64,000 nt of DNA, taken from NCBI GenBank assembly GCA_966250335.1, contig CBINGZ010000009.1, forward strand, positions 62,001-126,000. The letters run 5' to 3'. The stretch is from OLB7 sp966250335. Lineage in GTDB: Bacteria; Bacteroidota; Ignavibacteria; OLB7. The translations under genes were made by a program, and so were the position numbers. The notes beneath the pieces were generated by a model. It searched no databases. It was given only the letters and a program-made list of their open reading frames with translations, and was not told the DNA's origin. Of the stretch, positions 16,534-25,946 are shown piece by piece; positions within the stretch are counted from its first letter, which is position 1, and every line of letters begins with the position of its first letter.

Positions 16534-17163
16534 ATGGCGTTGACCACACTTTTCGGCACCGTCCAGCTTACTCTGCAGCAGGCGATCGGCAACGGCCTCA
16601 CGATGCGGGGAGGGATCCCCCAGGCGCCGAACTTCGCGGTCGTCTCCGTCAGGCGCGACCGTTTCGTGGCCGAACATCGGGGGCCGTTCGCCGAGGAGGC
16701 GTCGCGCTTCCGGCGCGAGCTGCATCAGCGGGCGGTGGAGTATGTGGAGGCGAGCGGATGGCGCTTCGCCGGGTTCGGGTCGTTCGTGATGAATTTTCTG
16801 ATCCGCACCATTCCGCAGGACTGCCTTGTGCAGGTCCGCCCGGCCGAATCGCTCTACGATCTTTCGATCGTCGACGGAAAGGGGGAACGGCAGGTCGCGG
16901 TGAAGAACACGGTGATCGTGGTAGGACGCGATCACCCGGAGCGGCCCGGGGCGTTCATCTCTCTGGACGACCCTGAACGTGTCGTATCGCGACGTCATCT
17001 TTCACTCGAGTTCGCCGACCTTACCCTCAAGGGAAAACTGCTCGGGAGGAACCCCACGACCGTGAACGCGGTTCCGATCACGGAGCCGGAGTTCATGCTG
17101 AACAACGGCGATCTGATACGGTGCGGCGGCTGCGGGATCAGGGTCGTCCGGATCGGTGTCTGA
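16534..17163 (+). CDS. FHA-domain protein (FhaB-like position)
   Basis: A 209-residue protein whose last 90 residues form a good FHA domain: VIVVGRDHPERPGAFI, then VVSRRHLSLEF carrying the phosphothreonine-binding Ser-Arg-Arg-His, then NPTTVNAVPI and LNNGDLIRCGG. The N-terminal 100 residues are predicted alpha/beta with LRRELHQRAVEYVEA-like helices (here FRRELHQRAVEYVEASGW) and are probably a diverged copy of the domain in the preceding protein. The gene starts 12 bases after that gene. It is likely a reader of phosphothreonine created by the cluster's kinase, positioned to bring partners to the wall-synthesis enzymes encoded next. Confidence 0.85.
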   Translation: MALTTLFGTVQLTLQQAIGNGLTMRGGIPQAPNFAVVSVRRDRFVAEHRGPFAEEASRFRRELHQRAVEYVEASGWRFAGFGSFVMNFLIRTIPQDCLVQVRPAESLYDLSIVDGKGERQVAVKNTVIVVGRDHPERPGAFISLDDPERVVSRRHLSLEFADLTLKGKLLGRNPTTVNAVPITEPEFMLNNGDLIRCGGCGIRVVRIGV

Positions 17164-17182
17164 CGTACAACGGGTAATCCGC

Positions 17183-18784
17183 ATGACATTTCTCTCGACC
17201 ATCGTCCTGGCTCTCTTCGCGCTCCTCATGGTCGTCATCCTGATTCAGAACGGCGGCTTCATCGACAGCATCCGGAGGCTGGAACGGATCGGCCCGAAAC
17301 TGATCGCGGCGATACTGACCGTGGGTGTGCTCGGGGCGCTTTATTATCGTGGGACGATCTACATGAACCCCGAGCGGGAAGGGTGGGTCGTCACCGGACC
17401 GACGCCGGCGGACTCCGTCTCGTCCGGGTTCGACACCAAGTCCCGGTTCAGAAGCATGGCGCAGCCGCTCGGTCGCGTCTTCGACAGAACGGGGAAGCAG
17501 CTTGCAGGGTATGGGATGATCGACGGGCATCTGCGCCGTACCTATCCGGCGGGGGAGGCGACGGCGCATCTTGTCGGATACTGGACCGGCCCCCTGCGCG
17601 ACGGCGTCGGCATCGAGAAGGGGCTGACCCTGCTGAACGATTCCCTGAAGGATGACCGTCCCCACGACGTCAATCTCACGATCGATCTGCGGCTGCAGCG
17701 GGACGCCGTGGCCGCTCTGGGACGGAAGATCGGGGCGATCGTCGTGATGGACCCGTCGAACGGAGAGATCCTCACCGCCGCCAACTACCCCAACTACGAT
17801 CCGAACCGCATCTGGAACGATACTGCCTGGCGGCGCTACGTCCTCGATCTCAAACTCCGTCCCCTTACCTCGCGCGCCATCAAGGACAACTTCTCCCCCG
17901 GCTCCTCGGTGAAGCCGTGGGTGGCGCTCACGGCGCACGATCTGGGGACCGAACTGCCGGAGGAGCAAGGGTTCGTCTGCAACGGGTCGTATAGCCCTTC
18001 CTCCAGAATCAAGCCGATCGGCGATCACGGCAGCTCGCACGGGCGGCTCGACATCGCCCGTGCCATGCGCGTCTCCTGCAACGTCTACTTCTCCTATCTC
18101 GCCTACAAGCTCGTCACGTTCGACGCGATGGCGCGATACCTTGACTCGCTCGGCTTCAACGAACGGTTGAGATGGAACACCGGGATCTTCCTCAACGAGT
18201 ATTCCACGCTTCTGCCGGCCGTGAGCTGGACACGGGCGCGGGATGAGATCGCCAAGACAAGGGTCGGCATCGGGCAGGCCTCGATCAAGACAAACCCGCT
18301 CCATGTGGCGGCGCTCCTTGCCGGTATCGCGAACGGCGGCGTCTTCATGCGTCCGACACTGGAACGGGGGAGGGAGGCGGACACGCTCCCCTGGAGGATC
18401 TCCCCCTCCGCGGCGCAGTGGCTCGAGGGTCTGCTCCGCGAGCCGCTTCTCCCCGGAGGGACCGGCGCGGGGGCGTTCGCCGGGTTCGACCAGAAGGGGT
18501 TCACCGTCTACGGCAAGACCGGCACCGCCGACATGGAGCCGGACGGCCGCGAACCGTCGTGGTGGATATCGTACGCTGAAAAGAACGGAAAGCGATATGT
18601 CGTGATCGTCGCGATCCAGAACCGTGAGGGGAAGTATGCGGGAGAGGTGAACGCCCCGATGGCGCGCAGGCTCTACGAGTCGCTGGACGCCTACGGCTAT
18701 TTCACACCGGCTCCCGCGGCTCGGCCCGCCGATTCCACCGGGGCCGGATCGAGCGGCGTCCCGGAAGGGATACGACGGAAGTAG
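17183..18784 (+). CDS. Class B penicillin-binding protein (PbpA-like transpeptidase)
   Basis: A 533-residue (from this start) cell-wall transpeptidase that crosslinks peptidoglycan in the periplasm. The N-terminal region has two hydrophobic segments, LSTIVLALFALLMVVILIQ and LIAAILTVGVLGALYY; one extra helix compared with most class B PBPs. Catalytic motifs are in order: SxxK as S241-S-V-K (within FSPGSSVKP), SxN as S298-C-N, and KTG at 445-447 (YGKTGTAD). A GTG at 17156 overlapping the FHA stop is the alternative start. It lies immediately before the RodA/FtsW gene, the usual pairing of a glycan polymerase with its cognate class B transpeptidase. Confidence 0.92.
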   Translation: MTFLSTIVLALFALLMVVILIQNGGFIDSIRRLERIGPKLIAAILTVGVLGALYYRGTIYMNPEREGWVVTGPTPADSVSSGFDTKSRFRSMAQPLGRVFDRTGKQLAGYGMIDGHLRRTYPAGEATAHLVGYWTGPLRDGVGIEKGLTLLNDSLKDDRPHDVNLTIDLRLQRDAVAALGRKIGAIVVMDPSNGEILTAANYPNYDPNRIWNDTAWRRYVLDLKLRPLTSRAIKDNFSPGSSVKPWVALTAHDLGTELPEEQGFVCNGSYSPSSRIKPIGDHGSSHGRLDIARAMRVSCNVYFSYLAYKLVTFDAMARYLDSLGFNERLRWNTGIFLNEYSTLLPAVSWTRARDEIAKTRVGIGQASIKTNPLHVAALLAGIANGGVFMRPTLERGREADTLPWRISPSAAQWLEGLLREPLLPGGTGAGAFAGFDQKGFTVYGKTGTADMEPDGREPSWWISYAEKNGKRYVVIVAIQNREGKYAGEVNAPMARRLYESLDAYGYFTPAPAARPADSTGAGSSGVPEGIRRK

Positions 18785-18818
18785 TGAACGGAAGGATCAC
18801 AAGGAACAATCAATCCGC

Positions 18819-20606
18819 ATGAAGAGAGCGATAGCCTTTCCGATTCTCGCACTGCTGGTGATCGCCCTTACGGCGGCCGCGAACTATGCGGTCTATCAGG
18901 CCGGGTACGAGTGGTTCGTGCAGCGCCCCTCCATGTTCACGGTGACCCGGAACACTGCGGCGGTCGCCGTTGCGCTCCTCGTGGGGTGGCTGATGATCCC
19001 CTCCGGGGGACGGCGCCGCAACACCGAGGCGGTGATGCTGATCGCCGGGGCGCTCTTCGGGATCGGCCTGGCCGTGCAGTTCAGGCTGGGACACGACGCC
19101 CCGCGCCAGCTCTCCAACGATGAGATCGACGCGATCCGCGACTCCGTGACCGCATCGATGCCGGACGTTCCGATCGACTCGGCCCGCAGGGTCGCCACCG
19201 CCGTCGTGCGGCGAGAGAACGCGATACTCCGGCGGGACTTCGAGGCCGCGAGAGTCGACACCCGGCTGGCCCAGGCGCTGAAGGCGGAGTACGGCGAGAC
19301 CGAGATGACCCGGCGGATTCTGGAGAACAGGGAGGAGGCGGTCACCGACAATCCCTTCATCCGTCTCCTTCCCGTCTTCGTCTTCATCGGGGTCGTGGCT
19401 CTTTTCGCGCGCTCCAATCTTCCCCTGATTCTTTCGGCCAGATGGCGGCTCATCGGGTTCTACGGGAGTCTGCTTCTCTGCGTCGGGGTCTTCTTCTATC
19501 TCTCCGGGGCGGGCGGCATCCGTGGGGCGAACTTCGCGCCGCAGGAGCTGCTGAAGCTCGCCGTTCCGATCGGCTGGGCCGGGTTCCTGATCCACTACCG
19601 CGATGCGCTCCGCTCCGGCTCGCGCGAGATCTTCACCCGGAACCCGATGGCGATCTGGCTCTACGTCCTGGCGCTCCTCACCTTCCCGCTGATTATCTTT
19701 ATCGTGATGAGAGATTTCGGTCAGTTCCTCACGATCGGGATCGCGCAGGTGCTCCTTCTTGCCTACTTCACCCGGAGCGCTCTTTATATCGTGATGGCGC
19801 TTGCGGCGCTGCTGGTGACGGCGGTGGTCGTGATGGGGGGATCGCCCGTCGGCGGAACAACGCCGCTGACGCTGCTGGCGATCCTGGTGGCGGCCGTGCT
19901 GATCATCGCGTGGCTGGAACGCTTCCGCCGTCGCGACGTCCTCTGGACCTCCGGCGCGCTGGTGCTGGCCGGATACACGGTCGTCGCGTTCCTGGCGGCC
20001 CAGCTTCCGTTCGTGCGCCAGGCGATGGAGACGCCGAGGGAGAGATTCCTCCTCTGGGCCGATCTCTTCAACCGCCACGGCGACTCCGGATGGTGGGACA
20101 GATCGCGGCAGGTGATAGAATCGCTCTACGCCTTCGACGCCGGCGGCCTGCCGGGACGCGGCCTGGGGCACGGCACGCCGTTCCTGATCCCGAAGGCGAG
20201 CTCCGATTTCATCTTCGCCGCGATCGGCGAGGAACTCGGGATCATCGGCGCGGGACTGATCGTCCTGGCGTTCGTGTCGCTGGCGGTGATCGGGCTGAGA
20301 ACGGCGAAGGAGATAGGTGAGGACTCGTTCGCCGGTCTCCTCGTGACGGGATATATCCTTCTTCTCTCCTCCCAGGCGTTCGTCCATATCGCCGGCACCA
20401 TGAACATCCTCCCGATGACCGGCATCACCCTGCCGCTCGTCTCCAGCGGAGCAAGCTCGCTGCTGGTGATGTGGGCCCTGGTCGGCGCCGTCGTCGGCCT
20501 CGGATCACGGAGCCGCATCGCGATGGAAGGGGTCGCAATCCGCCGCGACCTCCAGTCGAAGAAAAGCGGCGGCGTCACCGAATGGGGAAGAACCGACGAA
20601 GGCTGA
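18819..20606 (+). CDS. RodA/FtsW/SpoVE-family SEDS glycan polymerase
   Basis: A 595-residue polytopic membrane protein of the SEDS family, which polymerises lipid II into glycan strands. Diagnostic segments are FAPQELLKLAVPI, MRDFGQFLTIGIAQ, ASSDFIFAAIGEELGIIGAG and the near-C-terminal PMTGITLPLVSSGASSLL. It is longer than Escherichia coli RodA (about 370) because of a charged insertion between early helices (about 88-180, DAPRQLSNDEIDAIRDS to NREEAVTDN), probably periplasmic. It follows the class B PBP by 34 bases and ends the cluster at a strong hairpin. Whether it works in elongation or division cannot be told from the sequence. Confidence 0.93.
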   Translation: MKRAIAFPILALLVIALTAAANYAVYQAGYEWFVQRPSMFTVTRNTAAVAVALLVGWLMIPSGGRRRNTEAVMLIAGALFGIGLAVQFRLGHDAPRQLSNDEIDAIRDSVTASMPDVPIDSARRVATAVVRRENAILRRDFEAARVDTRLAQALKAEYGETEMTRRILENREEAVTDNPFIRLLPVFVFIGVVALFARSNLPLILSARWRLIGFYGSLLLCVGVFFYLSGAGGIRGANFAPQELLKLAVPIGWAGFLIHYRDALRSGSREIFTRNPMAIWLYVLALLTFPLIIFIVMRDFGQFLTIGIAQVLLLAYFTRSALYIVMALAALLVTAVVVMGGSPVGGTTPLTLLAILVAAVLIIAWLERFRRRDVLWTSGALVLAGYTVVAFLAAQLPFVRQAMETPRERFLLWADLFNRHGDSGWWDRSRQVIESLYAFDAGGLPGRGLGHGTPFLIPKASSDFIFAAIGEELGIIGAGLIVLAFVSLAVIGLRTAKEIGEDSFAGLLVTGYILLLSSQAFVHIAGTMNILPMTGITLPLVSSGASSLLVMWALVGAVVGLGSRSRIAMEGVAIRRDLQSKKSGGVTEWGRTDEG

Positions 20607-20638
20607 TCGGCTCCCGCAGGGAGCATCCGGACATTGAA

Positions 20639-20680
20639 CGGCCCCGCGATTCCCGGATCTCTCCGGGAGCCGCGGGGCCG
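20639..20680. terminator. GC-rich hairpin after rodA-like gene, probably bidirectional
   Basis: The outer arms CGGCCCCGCG and CGCGGGGCCG are perfectly complementary, and an inner six-bp stem TCCCGG/CCGGGA extends the structure. It sits between the stops of the convergent rodA-like and protease genes. No long T tract is present on either side. Confidence 0.7.
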
Positions 20681-20722
20681 GTTCGTTCATGATCTGCGGC
20701 ATCGTATGCGGGTTCCGTTCAT

Positions 20723-23623
20723 CTATCGCTGCACGTTCAACCTCTGCGTCAACCATCGTCCGTCGACCCTGATCCGGATCAGATAGGCTCCGTCCGGGAG
20801 CCCGGCGACGGGGATCTCGGCCCGCGTCTCGCCGGCGCTCGTGACCAGGATCCGCCTTGTCAGTTCGCTCCCCGTCATATCGTAGAGCGTGAGTTCGGCC
20901 GGCTCTCCGGCGGTTTCGGAGGTGAAGAGCGCCGTCGCCGACTCTCTCGCCGGGTTCGGGTAGAGCTTCAGAGCGCCGATCGCTCCGGAGCCTTCATCCT
21001 TCCCTTCGGACCCTCTTCCCTCGGCCTTGCGCGAGCCCCCTTTCCCCGGGGCCGCGAGGAACGGGATGTTGCTCGTCTGCGCCAGGATCCAGTACTCCTC
21101 GCTCTCGTGATAGATCGTCGCGGGATCTGTCGACCAGACCTGGATCCAGTAGTCGTAGTTCTTGAAGTCCGCGCCGTTGACCGTCATGACCTTCTCGCCG
21201 ATCCCCGCCGGCGGCGATCCCGGGATGGCGGTGACGTTCCCCCCCGACTTGGCCCGGCGATAGAGGGTCAGCCTGTACGGCTTCGAGTGTTCGTAGAGCA
21301 CCACCTGCAGGTTGGTCGTCGTCTCCGTATGCTTGATCTGGAGCCAGTCCTCCTTGTCATTCTTGCAGAGCAGTCCGATATAGTATTCGTTGGTCGGAAT
21401 CCTCCGCGCCTTGTCGAAGGTGTTGTCCGGTTCGTACGAACCGCAGTCGACCGTGGTGTAGAAGGCGGCGCCGGGGCTCCAGTCGCTGTAGAGGTTGTTC
21501 GAATACTTGGAGCGGACGTAGCAGGCGTACCGCTGATCCGGCTGCAGAAGGGTGAGGATGACCGATGTCCCGTTCACGGTGCGATATGTCCAGGGGCTGA
21601 GCGCCGTCCCGTTCTGCGAGACACGCGCGGAGATCATCTCGTACTGCGTTACACCGGGAACCTGCGTCCAGTTCAGCTTTGCCGTCGTCGGCGTGATCGT
21701 CGAAGCCCAGAGCTCTTCGGGCTCCACCGGGTTCCCCCCGAAGAACTGAACGAGCGCTGTGTAGGCGCTGAAGGTGTTGCCGTTCCGCGCCCTGATCCGC
21801 ACCTGATAGTTCGCCTGCTCCAGATTCTCCAGCTTCGCCTCGTTCAGGGTTACCTGACCGATCGTCGTCCAGCTCGCGGCCCCGACCTTTCTGTACTGCA
21901 CCTCGTAGGCGGTGGCGCCCGCCGACCTGGTCCACTTCACCACCGCCGTGTTTCCGGCCTGCGGGGTCTCCGATCTCTTGCGTGTGATCCCGGCCGAAGC
22001 GACGGTCACGCCGGTCGGAGGCATGAGATACTGCGACAGACCGTTGATGCAGATCGAATACGCCTGGCTTCCGCCGCGCAGAGTCCCCTTGCCGGTCACC
22101 GTGACCTTGTAGATATGCGCGAAGGTCCCGAGGAACGAAAGATCGGCCGACTTGAAGTAGATCTGCTCGACGTTGTCGACCTTGTTGTCGTCGTGCTTCG
22201 CCTCGGCGGTCGGGCTGGCCGGGTCGAGCGCGTAGGGGAGGATCGGGAGAACGGACTGCATGCCGTTGATGATCGGGTAGAGCTTCAGGTCGAGGTCGTT
22301 GACCAGCATCCGCTTCCTGTCGTTCAGCGGGAGGTAGGTTCCGATCTTGTCGGCGGGTGTTCCCTCGGGGTCGGTCCATGCGATCGTGATCCTGCCGAAC
22401 TGGTTGGGGTTGCCCCTCACATAGAACTCGACAACTTCATTCTGCGATAGAGTATCCTGCCTGACCGAGAACCCGCCGTTGGTCGTGCTCTGCGTGATCA
22501 GGTCGACGGCGGCCTTGACGTCGACCTGGCCCCAGCCGTAGAGGTAGTCGGGGCCCGGCCTTCCCAGGTCCTTCGCCGTGTGGATCAGCAGGCCGCGCGC
22601 CGTGGAGGCGAGCATGTTCGGGAAGGGGATCTTCTTCTCCCACTGCTGCTTCATCAGCAGAACGGCTCCCGCCACGGCCGGTGTCGCATACGATGTTCCG
22701 TCGACGCTGGAGTCGTACTGCACCATCGAGCTCGGTTTTCCACAGACGGTGACATCGACTCCGAGGGCCACCACATCGGGCTTGATCCGGCCGTCGTCGG
22801 TGGGCCCTGTGCTGCTCTGGGGCCAGAGAAGACCGTTCCTGTCCACCGCCCCGACCACGATGGCGTTCTTGGCGGTCGCCTGCGACACCAGCACGTCGTA
22901 GCCCCCCTCGCCGCCGTTCTTCGGGTGGAGCGTGCTGCTCCTCACGAAGGTCCCGTCCGATTTCGCCGCGTCGTACTCGGTGCCGGGGGAGGGGGCGAGC
23001 CAGCGCTGGTTGCCGGCGGCCACCACCGGTATCTGGGTGCGATATTTGAAGATCACCGAGTCGAGCTTTTTGGCCCATGTATCGTAGTAGCCGAACGCCC
23101 GCTCCTCCGACCCTGCGACGTTCAGCTCGTTGAGTCCTTCAAGCGTTCCGGTCCACTGCCACTGGGTGGGGCCGACCTGGCGCCACCCCCGGTTGATGCC
23201 GTAGGAGTGACAGCTCACATCCCATTCCCATCCCCCCACCTGATCCAGAAACATCTGGATCGAGCCGTCGACGATGAACATATCGCCACGCGATGCGCGA
23301 GCGATCCCCCGCGCCCTCGGGTGCTTCCCCTGCGCCAGGATCAGCCCGGTGACCTGGGTGGGGTGGAGCCCCGTGATGCCGATCGTCGGGGCGGCGTAGA
23401 CGAAAAGATTCGTGACCCCCTTGAACTCCGGATGGGTCTTGGTGGGGGAGCGCTGGAACTCGAAGATGCCGACCCGCTGTCCCTCGCCGTTGAGCTTGTA
23501 CGGGGCGTTCCAGAGCGTGTGGGCGTTGATCGCCGTCGCATGGTCCGCCGGCTGCGCGGCGGCCTGAAGCGCCGCGAGAGCGCAGAGGCAGAACGTTGAA
23601 ACGATCCTGTTGTATGCGTTCAT
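20723..23623 (-). CDS. Secreted subtilisin-like (S8) protease with Fn3 and T9SS sorting domains
   Basis: A 966-residue exported protein. Signal peptide (about 1-23, ending ALQAAAQ), then an S8-type domain to about 375. Ser311 in DGTSYATPAVAG and oxyanion Asn205 in VVAAGN are intact, and His87 sits in GLHPTQVTG. The expected catalytic Asp is replaced by Glu55 (GIFEFQRSP). A jelly-roll region follows, then two fibronectin type III-like modules (about 545-725), a PPC-like segment, and a C-terminal sorting domain (LYPNPARES to the end) that should direct Por/T9SS export. It is downstream of and probably co-transcribed with the Fn3-repeat gene. Activity is uncertain because of the Glu. Confidence 0.88.
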   Translation of the reverse strand: MNAYNRIVSTFCLCALAALQAAAQPADHATAINAHTLWNAPYKLNGEGQRVGIFEFQRSPTKTHPEFKGVTNLFVYAAPTIGITGLHPTQVTGLILAQGKHPRARGIARASRGDMFIVDGSIQMFLDQVGGWEWDVSCHSYGINRGWRQVGPTQWQWTGTLEGLNELNVAGSEERAFGYYDTWAKKLDSVIFKYRTQIPVVAAGNQRWLAPSPGTEYDAAKSDGTFVRSSTLHPKNGGEGGYDVLVSQATAKNAIVVGAVDRNGLLWPQSSTGPTDDGRIKPDVVALGVDVTVCGKPSSMVQYDSSVDGTSYATPAVAGAVLLMKQQWEKKIPFPNMLASTARGLLIHTAKDLGRPGPDYLYGWGQVDVKAAVDLITQSTTNGGFSVRQDTLSQNEVVEFYVRGNPNQFGRITIAWTDPEGTPADKIGTYLPLNDRKRMLVNDLDLKLYPIINGMQSVLPILPYALDPASPTAEAKHDDNKVDNVEQIYFKSADLSFLGTFAHIYKVTVTGKGTLRGGSQAYSICINGLSQYLMPPTGVTVASAGITRKRSETPQAGNTAVVKWTRSAGATAYEVQYRKVGAASWTTIGQVTLNEAKLENLEQANYQVRIRARNGNTFSAYTALVQFFGGNPVEPEELWASTITPTTAKLNWTQVPGVTQYEMISARVSQNGTALSPWTYRTVNGTSVILTLLQPDQRYACYVRSKYSNNLYSDWSPGAAFYTTVDCGSYEPDNTFDKARRIPTNEYYIGLLCKNDKEDWLQIKHTETTTNLQVVLYEHSKPYRLTLYRRAKSGGNVTAIPGSPPAGIGEKVMTVNGADFKNYDYWIQVWSTDPATIYHESEEYWILAQTSNIPFLAAPGKGGSRKAEGRGSEGKDEGSGAIGALKLYPNPARESATALFTSETAGEPAELTLYDMTGSELTRRILVTSAGETRAEIPVAGLPDGAYLIRIRVDGRWLTQRLNVQR

Positions 23624-23668
23624 GATATCCGGTATGATATTGTTTGATGGATCGCTGCGCGATGAATG

Positions 23669-25468
23669 TTATCTGATGACGGTGATCATCTTCGTGGTGC
23701 TGAGGGTTCCGGTCGTGATCCGGCAGCAGTAGATCCCGGCGGCCACGCCGTTCAGGGGGATCGTCAGTCCGGTCGAACCGGCGCTCCGGCCGGTGAAGGT
23801 TCCTCCGGTCACGCGGTTCCCGGCCAGGTCGTAGAGCTCGATCAGCACCTCGGCCGACTCGCCGCAGTGGACCTGCACCGTCATATCGTATGCCGCCGGA
23901 ATCGGATAGATCTTCGCCGCCGGCGGCGCCGCCGGAGCCTCCGTCTCCACGTCCGACGTCCCCGCCTCCGTGGTGAAGCTCCAGACGTCCGACCAGGCGC
24001 TCGGCCCGCTCTCGTTCAGCGCCCGCACCCGCCAGCGGTAGGTCGTTCCCTTCTCCAGATCGGCGGCGACGGCCGTCGGCTCCAGCGCGGCAAGCCGGGT
24101 CGATTCCTCCCCGAAGCTCTCATCGGGAGATATTTCGACGATGTAGGAGGTGGCGTTCTTCGCCCTCTCCCAGACCAGCTCCGTCGGGAGCGTCGCGTCG
24201 CCGGAGGCATCGGCCGGGGAGATCAGGAGCGGCTTCGACGGAGTCTCCGCCTGCGCCGTCTTCGTGCTGAAGCTGAAGGGACGCGACCAGGCGCTCTCGC
24301 CGACGCCGTTCTCCGCGCGGACCCGCCAGTGATAGGTCGAATCGAGGGTCAGTCCGGAGATCTCGTAGGAGGCGGTCGTCGTCCTCCCGCCGCCGGTCAG
24401 GAGGGCGAACTCCGGGTCGTGGGAGAGCTGGAGGGTGTAGCCCGTCGCGTCGGGGATGCTGTCCCAGGAGAGCATCACCGTTTCCGGGATGTAGGTCGCC
24501 CCGTTCGCCGGCAGCAGAAGCTGCGGCGCGACCGGGCCGGAGGGCTTCGGCGGGGCTGTCGAGAAGCTGAACTCCTTTGTCCACTCGCTTCTGCTCTCGT
24601 CGCCGGAGCTTCGCACGCGCCAGAAGTAGGTCTCTCCCGGCGTGAGGTTCACCGCGTCGAACGCCGTCGAGTCGAGATCGGCCGCCGCGGCCACGAGCTC
24701 GGTGAAGTCGTTCGTTCGCGCGACCTCGACGTCGTACCGGACCTTCATGGCGGCCGTTCCGCTCCAGATCAGCGCCACGTCGCCGGGGAGCGAGGCGGCG
24801 CCGTCGGCGGGGGAGATGAGAACCGGAGTCGGGAGGGGCGCGGGGGCCGGCCATGCCGTCGTGAAGGTGAACCAGCGCGACCAGACGCCGGGGGCGGCCG
24901 CGCCGACCAGCCGGGCCCGCCAGAAGTACTGCGTCCCCTGCTTCAGCCCGGTCAGGAGCTTCTCAGGCATGGTGGTCTGCGCCCGTTCGGAAGGTCTGAA
25001 CTCCCCGTTCTCCGCCCATTCCACCTCATAATCTCCCGCCCCCGCGATCGCCGTCCATTCCAGCTTCACGGCTCCCTCCATGTCGGTCGTCCCGTCCGCC
25101 GGGAGAAGGAGCTGGGGGATGCCGGTCGAGGGGCGGGTCGTAAAGGTGTTGACCGCCGACCAGGGGGTGGGATTTCCGAGAGGATCGAGACCCCTGACCC
25201 GCCAGTGGTAGCTCTTCTGGAAGAGGAGATTCGTGAAGCCGGCGGTCGACTCGCCGACCGTCGCCTCTTCGTACTCGGTGAAGTCGTCGGTCATGGAGAG
25301 ATGGACCTCGTAGGCGCTCGCCGTTGAAAGGGGGCGCCAGGAGAGGGTGACGTCGATCGGCTGATCGGTCGCTCCGTTCGGGGGAGCGTTCGGGACCGGC
25401 TGTGCCGCCAGGCTGCCCGCCACCAGCAGCGCCAGCCCTGCAATCGTGAGGATGTTCCTGTTCGTCAT
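23669..25468 (-). CDS. Secreted Fn3-repeat protein with T9SS sorting domain
   Basis: A 599-residue exported protein with signal peptide (MTNRNILTIAGLALLVAGSLAAQ). It is built of five tandem fibronectin type III-like modules of about 95 residues, each opening with a variant of P-x-L-L-x-P-A-D/N-G and containing YHWRVRA-like and W-S-x-x-F-S-F-x-T strands. The C terminus is a T9SS type A sorting domain (IYPIPAAYDM, then IELYDLAGNRV, then GIYCCRITTG). No enzymatic motif is seen, so an adhesive or scaffold role at the cell surface is the reasonable inference. It lies 45 bases upstream of the S8 protease gene on the same strand. Confidence 0.9.
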   Translation of the reverse strand: MTNRNILTIAGLALLVAGSLAAQPVPNAPPNGATDQPIDVTLSWRPLSTASAYEVHLSMTDDFTEYEEATVGESTAGFTNLLFQKSYHWRVRGLDPLGNPTPWSAVNTFTTRPSTGIPQLLLPADGTTDMEGAVKLEWTAIAGAGDYEVEWAENGEFRPSERAQTTMPEKLLTGLKQGTQYFWRARLVGAAAPGVWSRWFTFTTAWPAPAPLPTPVLISPADGAASLPGDVALIWSGTAAMKVRYDVEVARTNDFTELVAAAADLDSTAFDAVNLTPGETYFWRVRSSGDESRSEWTKEFSFSTAPPKPSGPVAPQLLLPANGATYIPETVMLSWDSIPDATGYTLQLSHDPEFALLTGGGRTTTASYEISGLTLDSTYHWRVRAENGVGESAWSRPFSFSTKTAQAETPSKPLLISPADASGDATLPTELVWERAKNATSYIVEISPDESFGEESTRLAALEPTAVAADLEKGTTYRWRVRALNESGPSAWSDVWSFTTEAGTSDVETEAPAAPPAAKIYPIPAAYDMTVQVHCGESAEVLIELYDLAGNRVTGGTFTGRSAGSTGLTIPLNGVAAGIYCCRITTGTLSTTKMITVIR

Positions 25469-25540
25469 GTCTCGTATCTCGGAATGTTGTTGAGGTCGAT
25501 TGAAGCGTTCGTTGAAGGTCGTTTGGTCGGTTGCGGCCCC

Positions 25541-25783
25541 TTATCCGCTCCCGTTCCGGGGGATCTGCGAGCCGGGCGTGCGGGGCGATCCAAGGGAGGC
25601 GCCGCACCTGGAGCAGAAGAAGGCGATGGCGTGGCGGATCATCTCTCCGCAGGTTCCGCAGCGGCGCACCAGCGGCGAGCCGCAGTTGGGGCAGAATCTA
25701 TCCTCGTCGTAGCCGGCGGTCCGGCAGAGAGGACAGTGGGGGACTGTCCCGAGGTACGGGGGGGCTGTCAGCGGAGTGTTCAT
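25541..25783 (-). CDS. Small double zinc-ribbon protein, 80 aa
   Basis: An 80-residue protein with four CxxC knuckles: residues 17/20, 31/34, 42/45 and 57/60 (HCPLC, FCPNCG, RCGTCG, FCSRCG). Such spacing forms two zinc-ribbon modules, like DZR/zinc-ribbon proteins that bind nucleic acid or act as adaptors. I chose the ATG whose product begins directly before the first knuckle; a much longer reading upstream overlaps the large regulator gene and has no family-like content. It is divergent from that regulator, with about 160 bases between starts, and upstream of the Fn3 gene on the same strand. The role is unknown. Confidence 0.72.
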   Translation of the reverse strand: MNTPLTAPPYLGTVPHCPLCRTAGYDEDRFCPNCGSPLVRRCGTCGEMIRHAIAFFCSRCGASLGSPRTPGSQIPRNGSG

Positions 25784-25946
25784 GGTTCGACGCCGGTCCT
25801 TGTTTTCGCCTGCCGCGCTATCTTGTCCGCGGCTGTCATCGTTCTTCAAGGTATTCCCGACCGGGGACAAAAGCCGGCGACGGCGGGGACAGTTCGTCGA
25901 AATCGCGCGGAGAACCGACTTCGCCCCCTTTTTTCTCCTCAAGCTC

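Noticed and set aside
15457..16998. Minus-strand 513-codon frame opposite the two FHA genes
   Set aside because: His/Arg/Asp-rich complement of GC-rich coding DNA; no motif.
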